63,295 nt of DNA from Chroococcidiopsidaceae cyanobacterium YX2bin18 (GTDB taxonomy: Bacteria > Cyanobacteriota > Cyanobacteriia > Cyanobacteriales > Chroococcidiopsidaceae). Below, piece by piece: positions 26,961-36,090 of the stretch. Location: positions 1 to 63,295 of the forward strand of contig JAUJND010000014.1 of NCBI GenBank assembly GCA_030446505.1. The letters run 5' to 3'. Each line of letters starts with the position of its first letter. Position 1 is the stretch's first letter. The notes under the pieces are model-generated. The model was not told the DNA's origin, ran no database searches, and saw only the letters and a program-made list of their open reading frames with translations. Made by a program: the position numbers and the translations under genes.

Positions 26961-28842
26961 TTAATGATAGCCTGCGGCTTGCAAGGAAAACAGTCGCGCA
27001 TAGCGTCCGCCAGCCTGTAACAATTCCTCATGGGTTCCCTGCTCTATTAATTCCCCTGCTGTTAAAACCACGATAGTATCTGCCATCCGCACAGTTGAGA
27101 AACGGTGGGAAATCAACAGCGCCATCTGGTTCTGGGTAAGCGAACGAAAATGCTCAAAGATTTGCACCTCAGCCTCTGCGTCCATTGCTGCTGTCGGTTC
27201 ATCTAGCACCAAAATATCGGCTCCAGTTCGCATAAAAGCGCGAGACAAAGCAATTTTCTGCCATTGACCACCAGAAAGCTCCTGTCCTCCTTTAAACCAA
27301 CGACCTAATTGAGTCTGAAAGCGCTCTGGTAGCTGCTCAATAAATGGTTTCGCCATGCCTTTTTCCGCAGCAATCTGCCAGCGGGAGTTGTCCTCTAGGT
27401 GTGACACATCTCCAACACCTATATTTTCGCCGACTGTAAACTGATAGCGGACAAAGTTCTGGAAGATAACACCGATCCGCTGGTGTAAAACATTAATGTC
27501 CCATGCTTGTAAATCCAAGACGTCTAGTAAAATGCGTCCGGAATATGACGTGTAGAGCCTGGTCAAAAGATTAATTAAACTTGTATTTCAAGAAAAATTT
27601 ACACAGCCTCGTCAAAACTTTAATTAAAGTTGTTCTTCCAGAACCATTTTCACCAACGATCGCTAATTTCTTTCCCGGTTTTAGATGCAGCGAGACATTT
27701 TTTAAAGCGGGTTGCAGACTACCTGGATACTTAAATGACACATTCTCAAAGTAAATTCCACCTCCAGAAATTAGACCTTTACTAGCCCCACCTCTAGGTT
27801 TAGGTATATCCTGCTCTAGAAACTCGTAGAGGTTAGACAAGTACAAATTATCTTCGTACATTCCTCCAATTGAGGTCAGGGTTCCGGAAAAAGTAGTTTG
27901 CCCCTGCCGAAAGATCACCAAGTACATCGTCATGTCGCCCAAGGAGATGCGCCCGGCGATCGCTTCCACCACGATCCAAGCATAAGCAACGTAAAAGGCA
28001 GCAGTGCTTAATAACCCCAGCAAGTAGCCCCAAACACCCCGGCGAATTGTCAAATTACGGTCTTCGCCGTAAAGTCGATTAAAAATAGCACGGTAGCGTT
28101 CTAGGAGCATTGGTCCTAGTTGATATAGCTGCACCTCCTTAGCAAAATCTTCTCTAGCAATCAAGGTTTCTAGGTAATTCTGCTCTCGCGTTTCTGGAGC
28201 GCGCCAGCGGAATAAGCGAAAAGCTTCCCCAGCAAAGCGAGTTTCGGCTACAAAAGCAGGTATAGCTGCTGCAACTAGCACTGTTAATGCCCACCCTGAG
28301 AACTGTAACAGCAAGCCGCCGTAAGTGATTAAAGAAAGAGCATCCTGAACTAACTTGAATGTGCGGCTTACCAATGAAAGGGGACGACTTGATGCTTCTC
28401 GCCGTGCCCTAGTCAATTTGTCATAAAACTCTGAGTCCTCGAAGTGAGTAAGATCTAGTGTCAGTGCTTTCTCTAAAATTAGAGTATTTACTTTCTGACC
28501 CAGCAGCACCCGGAGCAAAGACTGGGATATACTGAGTCCCCGCTGGCTGCCTGCTAATAATGCGACCAAAATTGCCTCTATTGCCAGGTAGCCCAAAGCA
28601 AGAGAGCGACCGTCCACCCCAGACTGAGAAGCTAAGACAACTTGATCGACAATCAACTTACCGACATAAGCGATCGCTGCTGGCATTAAACCAGCAATCA
28701 CTGTAAGAATTGCCAGGACTATTGTGAGAGTGTGGCTAGTAGTCCATACCAGTTCCACAGCCCGCCCACTGTACTGAAACACCGCGAACAATTGGCGTAA
28801 GCGTTGCCTGCTATGTCGCAGGATTCGTTTGTTGTGTTTCAT
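26961..28842 (-). pseudogene. ABC exporter (permease-ATPase), broken in the ATPase domain
   Basis: A fused ABC exporter of about 600 residues. The membrane part (from 28842, about residues 30-330) has five to six hydrophobic segments. The ATPase begins with ISGGGIYFENVSFKYPGS and Walker A GENGSGRTT, in which the usual Lys is Arg. Directly after TTLIKVLTRL the frame runs into CKFFLKYKFN and a stop at 27571. The rest resumes at 27566 as TRLYTSYSGRILLDVLDLQA, with signature LSGGQ, Walker B ILVLDEPTAAMD and the H-loop SHRFST. The break is caused by an imperfect tandem copy of about 36 bp covering the LIKVLTRL codons. With the K-to-R change, this looks like true inactivation. Confidence 0.82.
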
Positions 28843-28855
28843 CAGTCCACAAGTA

Positions 28856-29527
28856 CTAAACAGACTGCGGTTGAGTTACTTCAGCAGTATCCCTCAAAGG
28901 AGAACGCCAGCAGAGATAGGCAAGTGGCCCTAGCAGCGGCACTAGCGCTATCAGCCAAAACAATTGGGAATTGCTTAAAAAACCGCGACGCGCCATATCA
29001 TCGCCAAGTACAGTTGGGAACAACAAGCAGAATAGGCAAAATGCTAAACTCATGCCATTGATAAAGCGATCGCCTTGGAACTGTTGGATAAAATCTTCCC
29101 AATCTCCAGCTAATAATCCGTATGCCAATAAGCCAAGCGTAAATACCGCGAGTAAAATACCCGTAGTACGGGAATCCAGCAGCTTTAACAAGCCATCTTT
29201 CTGTCCAGTAAACTCTTGATTTGCTTCCCGAAGAGCTAAATAAGGAATTAAACCAATTACACCTGTTCCTAATGATGCTAATGCAAAAGGCCAAAAAGCA
29301 ATTTTCTGCATTTTGCCATCAATGAACAAAAGACAACTATAAATTAGTATCCAGACACCAATAAGGGAGAATAAGGACAAGATAATTGGGTTAATATCTC
29401 CCCACTGAACCGTCAATATTTTTTTAAGTAGTGTCAATGTTTCTGATAGGTGAATCGGCGGCGCTAGCAGCAAGACATAGGCAATAAATCCTGCCCATAT
29501 TAACCAAAGAGTGATTTTTCTAACCAT
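28856..29527 (-). CDS. Conserved cyanobacterial membrane protein
   Basis: A 223-residue protein with about six hydrophobic segments (near residues 5-22, 46-66, 76-97, 123-141, 158-176 and 190-205). Conserved-looking loops include QWGDINPIILSLFSLIG, LPTVLGDDMARRG-like LFPTVLGDDMARR and PLLGPLAYLCWR. I recognise it as a cyanobacterial conserved membrane family without known function. A degraded paralog lies directly upstream (29550-30187), so this is a tandem pair with one copy decayed. It is adjacent to and co-directional with the broken ABC exporter 14 bp downstream. Confidence 0.72.
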   Translation of the reverse strand: MVRKITLWLIWAGFIAYVLLLAPPIHLSETLTLLKKILTVQWGDINPIILSLFSLIGVWILIYSCLLFIDGKMQKIAFWPFALASLGTGVIGLIPYLALREANQEFTGQKDGLLKLLDSRTTGILLAVFTLGLLAYGLLAGDWEDFIQQFQGDRFINGMSLAFCLFCLLFPTVLGDDMARRGFLSNSQLFWLIALVPLLGPLAYLCWRSPLRDTAEVTQPQSV

Positions 29528-29549
29528 ATTTTTATTTTTTTAGTCGCTT

Positions 29550-30187
29550 CTAACTTGAGGCTGAAACTGAAGGATTAGCTACTCCTGCCGCACCAATAGC
29601 CGCTATTGGTGGACGCACACATAAATAAATTAAAGGACCGAAAAGTGGTATTAGTGCTGTTATCCAGAATAACTGAGGATTTTTTAGATTCCGACGCGCC
29701 ATGTCATCTCCTAAAAGTGCGGGAAACAATAGGCAAAATAGGCAAAAATCTAAGCTCATTACATTGATAAAGCGGCTATTTTGCCACTGTTGTCCAAAAT
29801 TTCCCCAGTCGCCATTTAGTAAGCCATAGGTAACTAAAATAACCGTACCTACTAAAAGTGCTACACCAGTTACGCGGGAATCTAAGATTTTGATCAGAAT
29901 ATTCTTTGTAACAGAAAATTATGAATATGATTGTCGCAAAAATAAATCCCCAAGCTGGAGATTTTTTTGTGTCCTGCCATCAATAAATAGTAAGCAACTA
30001 TAAATCATTGGCCACACACCCATAATATTAAACAGGGATATAACTAGGGGATTAATGCCCTGCCATTGCCCAGTAGAAAGATTTTTAATTAACTCAAACG
30101 TATCAGGTTGATTAGGAGGAGCTAGCAGAAATGCATAAACAATAAATCCTAACCATAACGCTGTAAATCCCAGCTTTTTCTTAACAT
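29550..30187 (-). pseudogene. Degraded paralog of the neighbouring membrane protein
   Basis: The C-terminal part (29550-29759, starting MSLDFCLFCLLFPALLGDDM) aligns with the end of the protein at 28856-29527. Earlier parts appear in other frames: KKLGFTALWLGFIVYAFLLA, GINPLVISLFNIMGVW and MIYSCLLFIDGRTQK. At least two indels break it, one near the start and one near 29930. It is a tandem duplicate that has lost its reading frame, or one hit by sequence errors. Confidence 0.75.
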
Positions 30188-30215
30188 GAATTTTGCTTAT
30201 AACATTAATCTAGTA

Positions 30216-31316
30216 TTAAATTGTAACAAAATTATATATTCTCACTTGAACTAGCTTCAAGTTTTCAGATAAATAATCGGCGGCTGCTTCCACAGAGGCG
30301 ATCGCAGTCTCATAATCCATTCGCGTTGGTCCCAACACCCCCACACTGCCCACGGGCACCGTACCCCGGCGATAAGTAGCAGAAATCAACGTGCAGGAGC
30401 GGATCGGTTCTAACGGGTTTTCTGCGCCAATCCGCACTATCACCCGTCGTCCTCCAGCCCCCTCTGGTTCAAAGATTAATGGCCATAGTTGGTCTTGTTC
30501 TTCTTCCAGCAGCTGGATAATTGTTTGAACTTGGTGCAACTCAGAAAATTCCGGCTGACGCAGTACCTCCGCGACACCACGAATCATAATTTGTGTGGCA
30601 GCTGGTGGCTGAGTGCGGCGGCTCAAATCAGTTAGAAAGGTTATTAAAAAATCGCTATAACATTGAAATTCTCGATCTAACTGACTCCAATCAAGAGAGG
30701 CTAATTCGCCAAGCGATCGCCCGCGCAGTTGACTATTCAAAAAGTTGGATAAAATTTGCAACTCTCGTTCAACTACCTCTAGATCAGGTGGGTCTTCAGT
30801 AGATTTCGGCAAATCCATCAATACCGACTGCGTTTCGTAAGCATCTGTCACCACAATCAGCATCACCCTTCCCGGATCGAGCTGTACCAGCTGGAGATGT
30901 CGCAACTGAGCGGTATTATTTTGCGGCATTGTAATCAACGTAATGCAGCCACTAACGGTTGCAAGTATTTGCGCCGCCCCTTGTAGCAACGCTTCCAAGC
31001 TCCAATCTTCCCATTTAAGCCGAGCTTGGAGTACGTGTTCTACCTGTCGTGTCAAGACATCAGTTGGTGTAAGCAGCTGATCAACATAAATCCGGTAGCC
31101 AGAATCCGAGGGTATCCGTCCCGCAGAAGTATGCGGTTGATAGAGCAATCCAGCTTTTTCTAGTACGCCCATCGCGTTGCGAATTGTAGCAGGGCTGACA
31201 CAGAGTTTGTACTCATCTACCAAAGCTTTTGAACCCACTGGTTCAGCAGTGGCGATGTAGTGCCGCACTGTTGCCCAAAGGATATGTTGTTGTCGATCAG
31301 TAAGCTGCACTTGCAT
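30216..31316 (-). CDS. hrcA: Heat-inducible transcription repressor HrcA
   Basis: A 366-residue HrcA, the repressor of chaperone genes that binds CIRCE operators. The N-terminal winged helix covers about residues 1-75: [46 protein letters not shown] and [20 protein letters not shown]. The central and C-terminal regions follow the family to [20 protein letters not shown] near the end. No CIRCE-like inverted repeat was found in the 430 bp upstream, so this copy may not be autoregulated. It is not linked to grpE or dnaK in this window. Confidence 0.94.
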   Translation of the reverse strand: MQVQLTDRQQHILWATVRHYIATAEPVGSKALVDEYKLCVSPATIRNAMGVLEKAGLLYQPHTSAGRIPSDSGYRIYVDQLLTPTDVLTRQVEHVLQARLKWEDWSLEALLQGAAQILATVSGCITLITMPQNNTAQLRHLQLVQLDPGRVMLIVVTDAYETQSVLMDLPKSTEDPPDLEVVERELQILSNFLNSQLRGRSLGELASLDWSQLDREFQCYSDFLITFLTDLSRRTQPPAATQIMIRGVAEVLRQPEFSELHQVQTIIQLLEEEQDQLWPLIFEPEGAGGRRVIVRIGAENPLEPIRSCTLISATYRRGTVPVGSVGVLGPTRMDYETAIASVEAAADYLSENLKLVQVRIYNFVTI

Positions 31317-31751
31317 AGCCGATTAAACCTGAAGCGAATTTTAAACAGGTTTGAAAAACTTATTAATTTTATTTACAGAACGAACCCTCTACACTGGTTG
31401 AAACAAGTAAGAAGTAGATTCAAATAACACTAGTTAATGTAATGAGGAAAGTAATCGCACTTGTCAGGATAAGTAGCTGCACCGACTCGGTAAAATCTAA
31501 AAGTTAAATTTAACCGATTTATCCTGTATTTTCCAGTGAATGTATATTACATAAAGTAACAATTTTTACCAAGTATTAGTTGTTCTTAAAGTCCCTGGTA
31601 TTGCACAAAGACGATTAGTAATAAACAATCAAGTTAAAGCAAACAACCTTGACGGGTCACGTGCGATTACAAGTGTTGTATTAAGAATAGCAAAAGCAAA
31701 CAAAAGCTGTAATTTCTAGCTAGCTGTGGGAGCATGAGATGAGGTTAATGT
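31317..31751. other. Intergenic region between hrcA and the rhodanese gene
   Basis: About 430 bases, AT-rich. It contains the hrcA promoter region on the minus strand and the 3' flank of the rhodanese gene. I looked for a TTAGCACTC-N9-GAGTGCTAA CIRCE element and for RNA-gene features and saw none. Confidence 0.5.
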
Positions 31752-32108
31752 CTAATACTGAGGAACTGTGGGGTCAACTAAGAGGGAGTAGGCATCAATT
31801 CCTCCAGCCACATTTTTAACGTTGGTGAATCCCTGATGACTCAACCACTGACACATTTGGGCAGAACGGATGCCGTGGTGACACATAACGAGCGTCTCAG
31901 CATCAGGATCAAAACGAGTTTGGATCTGATTAGCCCAGTCAGCAAATTGGCTTAGGGGTAAGATATCAAAGCCTTTAATGTGTGCCAGCACCACTTCTTC
32001 CGGTTCGCGCACATCTATTAGTTGTAACTCCTGTGTAGATGCTCTTAAACGGTGGGCGAGTTCTGCCACACTAATTTGGGAGATGGATTGATTGAAAAAT
32101 TGTGTCAT
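31752..32108 (-). CDS. Single-domain rhodanese-like protein
   Basis: A rhodanese-related sulfurtransferase of about 118 residues from ATG 32108 (MTQFFNQSISQISVAELAHR); a longer frame starts at 32156. The family blocks are LQLIDVREPEEVVLAHIKGF, the active-site loop CHHGIRSAQM with the catalytic Cys and GFTNVKNVAGGIDAYS. It probably transfers persulfide sulfur or acts as a signalling module in the cytoplasm. It is divergent from the DUF3352 lipoprotein gene, whose start is about 90 bp away. Confidence 0.9.
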   Translation of the reverse strand: MTQFFNQSISQISVAELAHRLRASTQELQLIDVREPEEVVLAHIKGFDILPLSQFADWANQIQTRFDPDAETLVMCHHGIRSAQMCQWLSHQGFTNVKNVAGGIDAYSLLVDPTVPQY

Positions 32109-32199
32109 GTTACTGTTACTGGAAAAAGGGGAACTCGGTCTATCTATTGCTAGCATTGCTGGGACGCAATATGGTCTTGAGCAATTTGTTTAAATAATC

Positions 32200-33862
32200 A
32201 TGAAGCGACGCTCATTCTTCTCTTTGCTGATAGTCGGTTTAGTCGTGCTGCTGTTAACTAATATTAGCGGCTGTTCTTGGTTAGGGCGGCTAAGCTTGTC
32301 TACTCCTCAGACGACTCCAGCAGCAGCTATGTTCGTGCCGAAACAGGCACCAGTAATGGTGTCAATGCTAGTGAATCCAAACCAAATAGATTCACTTGGG
32401 CAAGTTGTGCCTCGTGGCGAACGCCGGAAAGTGCGTGCAGAACTAAATAAATTAAAAACAAGTCTGCTAGCTAACACAGGCTTAGATTACCGACGTGATA
32501 TCCAACCTTGGATAGGTGCGAAATTACATTAGCTGTTACTACATCAGATATTGATCGCGATGCCGCGAATGGGCAGCAAACAGGGTATCTGATGGCGATC
32601 GCTACTAAAAATGCTGATAAGAGTCGTGAGTTTCTAGATGTGGTGTTTTCCAAGCGGGCGCTCGCTGGTACAGATTTAGGGTTTGAACAATACAAAGGCA
32701 TTAAACTAATTTCTGACAATCAGCGTGCAACTCAAAACTCAAACCCAAAGCTCAAAATCTTGTTGGTGCAGTGGTAGGCAATGACTTTGTCCTATTCGCC
32801 AATCATCCCAAGGTACTACGAGATGCTATTAATAACGTCCAAGCTCCTGATCTCAGCTTGACTAGTTTTAGCCAATACCAGCAAGCCCTTACCTTGTTGC
32901 CACCCCCGCTCAATTGGAGTAAGACTTTTCTAAATCTTGCCAGCCTAAATGCCTGGCAAGGCTTGGAACCAGCAGTCCAAACCTATCAAAGCCAGATCAT
33001 TGCCCTAGAATTGCAGCCTAAAGGATTACTGGCTGAAACGGCGTTATTAGCAACACCTAGCCAGACTTCTCCTCTTACTCCATTATCTCAGCCTGTTAGA
33101 GCATTACAGTACATTCCAGCTACAACGGGCTTGGCAATTTCCGGCTCTGATTTGAGCCGCCTGGAAAATAGCGATTTGAGTCAACTGTGGCAGCAATCAA
33201 GCCAAATTTTGGGTGCGGGTGCTTCTGGAAATCCCTTAAAGGATATTCAGGCACGTTGGGGTATAGACTTGCCAAAGGATATCTTTAACTGGGTGCAAGG
33301 AGAATACGCCCTGGGACTGCTACCTGATCAGGGTAAAACCACTCCTGATTTAATTTTTTGTAGCAGAAAAGTCAAACGGCGCTGAACAAGGAATTTCCCG
33401 TCTAGACGCTTTAGCCCAGCAACAGGGACTGAGCATTACCCCACTATCTGTGGAAAATCAAAAGTTTCTGCTTGGACTCAGGTAACAACAACTCCTACTA
33501 GCACCACTGAGATCGCTTTAGAGGCAAAAATTCAAGGTGTGCATACTACAGTCGGAAATTACGAAATTTTTACACCTCAGTTGAAGCGATGGATCAAGCT
33601 CTCAAGGCTTCCAAAAACCAGGCTTTGATTGATAGCCCTAAATTTCAAGCCAGCATCGATGCTCTACCTAAACCGAATGCGGGTTATGTTTATCTGGACT
33701 GGAAGGATAAGGGGAATTTTAGAGCGCCAGCTACCAATTCTTAAGCTTTTGGAAGTTGCCGGAAAACCATTTTTCAGTAACTTGCGATCGCTAACTGTGA
33801 GCACTTACGGCAGCGAGGCAGGATTACTCAAAGGCGGTGTCTTTTTCCGGCTTAATACTTAA
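32200..33862 (+). pseudogene. DUF3352 family lipoprotein, multiple frameshifts
   Basis: A DUF3352 protein of about 550 residues. The signal peptide ends in a lipobox-like TNISGC, so the product would be membrane anchored outside the cytoplasm. The first part (32200-32532) includes AAAMFVPKQAPVMVSMLVNP. Further parts are in order but in changing frames: DIDRDAANGQQTGYLMAIAT, VVGNDFVLFANHPKVLRDAI, RALQYIPATTGLAISGSDLS, ISRLDALAQQQGLSITPLSV, VGNYEIFT, LKASKNQALIDSPKFQ and VSTYGSEAGLLKGGVFFRL. I count at least five indels, several in A, T or G runs. The family is common in cyanobacteria, but its role is unknown. Confidence 0.82.
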
Positions 33863-34049
33863 TTAAACCATTCAACTCCTCACCCCTGATTACTCCAAAG
33901 CACCAGAACACTACAAGCGCGATCGCAGCCCAAGTTAACCAGTTTGGTAAGCTCAAGGCTGTTAATAAATTTAAGGGAATTAATACCAATACTTGACTTA
34001 GCAGCGTTGCTGTAAACAATAGAAAGATGATTAAGATTAAAGAAGGCAT
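33852..34049 (-). CDS. Small hydrophobic membrane protein
   Basis: A 65-residue protein starting MPSLILIIFLLFTATLLSQV, with two hydrophobic stretches (about residues 3-30 and 36-54) and a short polar tail GEELNGLIKY. It is convergent with the DUF3352 gene, overlapping its stop by 11 bases, and divergent from cysE. I do not know the family. A good hydrophobic pattern and a fitting gap support it only moderately. Confidence 0.45.
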   Translation of the reverse strand: MPSLILIIFLLFTATLLSQVLVLIPLNLLTALSLPNWLTWAAIALVVFWCFGVIRGEELNGLIKY

Positions 34050-34231
34050 AAAAGTTACGAGTTATCGGCTTGTTTAACGTAGTAGCCAAACACTCCTGCG
34101 GCGAAGCGTTGACCTAATCATTATTTAAATTTAGGTTAATTTTTAGTCGTTCATGACGCTAACACTTAGTAACGACACTGGTAACGTTAATATAGATTGT
34201 GAAATGTTTTGTCCAACGTGGGTACTTTCTT

Positions 34232-34988
34232 GTGCTATCTACCCTGCTTGCTGACTTTCGCATCATCTTTGAGCGTGACCCGGCGCGCGTAATTGGCTAG
34301 AAGTTTTGTTTTCTACCCCGGCTTGCAAGCGCTCGTGTTCCATCGGGTAGCTCATAAGCTTTATCAGCTTAGATTCCCCTTTATCCCTCGCTTAATCTCC
34401 TTTATCAGTCGCTTTTTGACTGGAATTGAAATCCACCCTGGCGCGTTAATTGGACGAGGGTTTTTTATTGACCATGGCATGGGGGTTGTAATTGGCGAAA
34501 CAGCTATTATAGGAGACTATGCCTTAATTTATCAGGGTGTGACCCTTGGCGGTACAGGTAAAGAAAGCGGCAAACGCCATCCTACTTTAGGCAGTAATGT
34601 GGTAGTTGGAGCCGGGGCAAAAGTGTTAGGTAATATCGAGATTGGCAACAATGTCCGGATTGGCGCTGGCTCAGTCGTGCTGCGGAATGTCCCTTCTAAT
34701 TGCACAGTAGTAGGAGTACCAGGTCGAATTATCTATCGCTCTGGTGTACGGGTTGATCCTCTAGAACACGGAAGCTTGCCCGATTCGGAAGCTGAGGTAA
34801 TTCGCGCCCTGGTTGACCGAATTGAAGCGCTTGAACAACAGGTGCAAACTCTTCAGCAACCTTCGGAAGTTTGTCTTGTAGTTCAGTCAAATGTATCAAA
34901 TGGTACATCGGATACCGTAGCCCACGTAGCCTCATGTCAACTTAGAGATAAAGCAATTCAGCAGTTTCTAGACGGTGCTGGAATTTGA
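34232..34988 (+). pseudogene. cysE: Serine O-acetyltransferase, two frameshifts near the start
   Basis: CysE acetylates L-serine with acetyl-CoA as the first step of cysteine synthesis. The catalytic part from about 34293 is complete: [67 protein letters not shown] and the left-handed beta helix ending [13 protein letters not shown]. The expected start GTG 34232 (LSTLLADFRIIFERDPA) is in a different frame. One extra T in GCGCGTAATTGG and one missing base in TTTTCTACC separate it from the rest. If only the downstream frame were translated, it would begin at TTG 34293 and lack 20-odd residues. The C-terminal coiled-coil-like tail (about 180-231) is longer than in E. coli CysE. Confidence 0.88.
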
Positions 34989-35116
34989 AAAGAGGTGAGC
35001 TTAGAGTAACAAATTACTCTCACTCTTGGCACTGGAGGACACATCCTAATCTTCATTCCCAACTAAAGCCTGCGAACGAGAATTAAGCCTTTGTCGATAC
35101 TTGATCTAAGAGTAAT

Positions 35117-35701
35117 TTACGGATTAATCGCTTGAGTAGACCAAGATTGATCGCTGCCGCGGTAATAAATCCATCTATTTTGAGGTTCACCACGCAATTC
35201 TAAGTGATCTACCTGCACGGGTTCGAGTAATAGTAGACAAAAATGCGGTAGCGGCTCAACTGGATCGGGCGCTAGTTGCTCAAAAGCAGCAGCATCAGAT
35301 CTTGCTTCACCAGGGTTAGGCCAAGTGTATTGGATACGCGTTGCATTACTAAGTTCCTGCCAAGTGGTTTGACGGGCTTGCTGTAGTGCTAAGTCTGAGT
35401 AGTCCGCTTGTACTAAAGTTAAGGAACCACTGAGGCGGAATTGTTCGCGGGTTTCGGGAAAATACCAGCAAGCCTCTGCCCAAGGCTGCTGCTTAATTTG
35501 AGCAACCTTTTGACTACGGGCATCAATGACAAATTTCAACTGATCGCTATCTACAATAAAGCCTCGAAAAACTACAGTGCGATTCCCTGGGCGATTATTT
35601 GCTCCAACGGTTGCCAGTTGCACGTAACGTGCGGTGCTGTGTGGATTCCGTTCTAGGGTACTGGCTAATGGCGATCGCCAAGGAGCAGGGGACATGATCA
35701 A
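35117..35701 (-). CDS. Npun_F5749-type FMN-dependent PPOX flavoprotein
   Basis: A 194-residue protein of the pyridoxamine-phosphate-oxidase-like split-barrel family, cyanobacterial Npun_F5749 group. Blocks are APWRSPLASTLERNPHSTAR, RPGNRTVVFRGF, FVIDARSQKVAQIKQQPWAE, ACWYFPETREQFRLSGSL and the C-terminal VQVDHLELRGEPQNRW followed by YY. These match FMN-binding PPOX domains. Probable cytoplasmic flavin-dependent oxidoreductase; substrate unknown. The start may be Met1 or Met3 (MIMSP). Confidence 0.88.
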   Translation of the reverse strand: MIMSPAPWRSPLASTLERNPHSTARYVQLATVGANNRPGNRTVVFRGFIVDSDQLKFVIDARSQKVAQIKQQPWAEACWYFPETREQFRLSGSLTLVQADYSDLALQQARQTTWQELSNATRIQYTWPNPGEARSDAAAFEQLAPDPVEPLPHFCLLLLEPVQVDHLELRGEPQNRWIYYRGSDQSWSTQAINP

Positions 35702-36090
35702 AATTTGGCTGGCTCAAGGATATCGAAAATGTTGCGATTATCCTAACTAAATGTGCTACTGAAACTATAGGCTAAAGTTCCAGCTTAAAAACATTTTAGG
35801 TTACATATATTCTTAAGTTGGCAATTAGATTCTGTAGTTCATTATCCACAGGGGTATTGTCAGAATCAGGCAGTTTGGCTGAAGTAGGTAAACAATGCAA
35901 GCTGCCCCGATTTTAGCTTGAGAGTGAACTGATGTTGTGAGTTTAAGTTACACCATAAACCTCTACAAATAGCGCAAATTTCTAAAAATTTCATTTTTTA
36001 CCTCTATATGTAACATTGCAAATACTGTTGATCTATCGGGGAGCAACGCGTATAGTCTTGATCTGTCCCAGAGCAACAAGACTTTGATCT
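35702..36090. other. Intergenic region upstream of nrdJ
   Basis: About 390 bases between divergent genes. It contains paired words near the nrdJ start (GATCTATCGGGGAGCAACGCG at 36031-36051 and GATCTGTCCCAGAGCAACA at 36060-36078) that could be a repeated regulatory site. I looked for a B12-box or an adenosylcobalamin riboswitch because of nrdJ and did not find one. Confidence 0.4.

Noticed and set aside
31317-31751. CIRCE operator upstream of hrcA
   Set aside because: I looked for TTAGCACTC with its 9-base-spaced complement on both strands and did not find it.
34293-34988. cysE as an intact gene starting at TTG 34293
   Set aside because: That start would drop conserved N-terminal sequence that is present upstream in other frames (LSTLLADFRIIFERDPA), so a frameshifted longer gene is more likely.
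36000-36090. Adenosylcobalamin riboswitch in front of nrdJ
   Set aside because: No B12-box-like core or the long structured leader could be recognised. The short paired words do not amount to a riboswitch.
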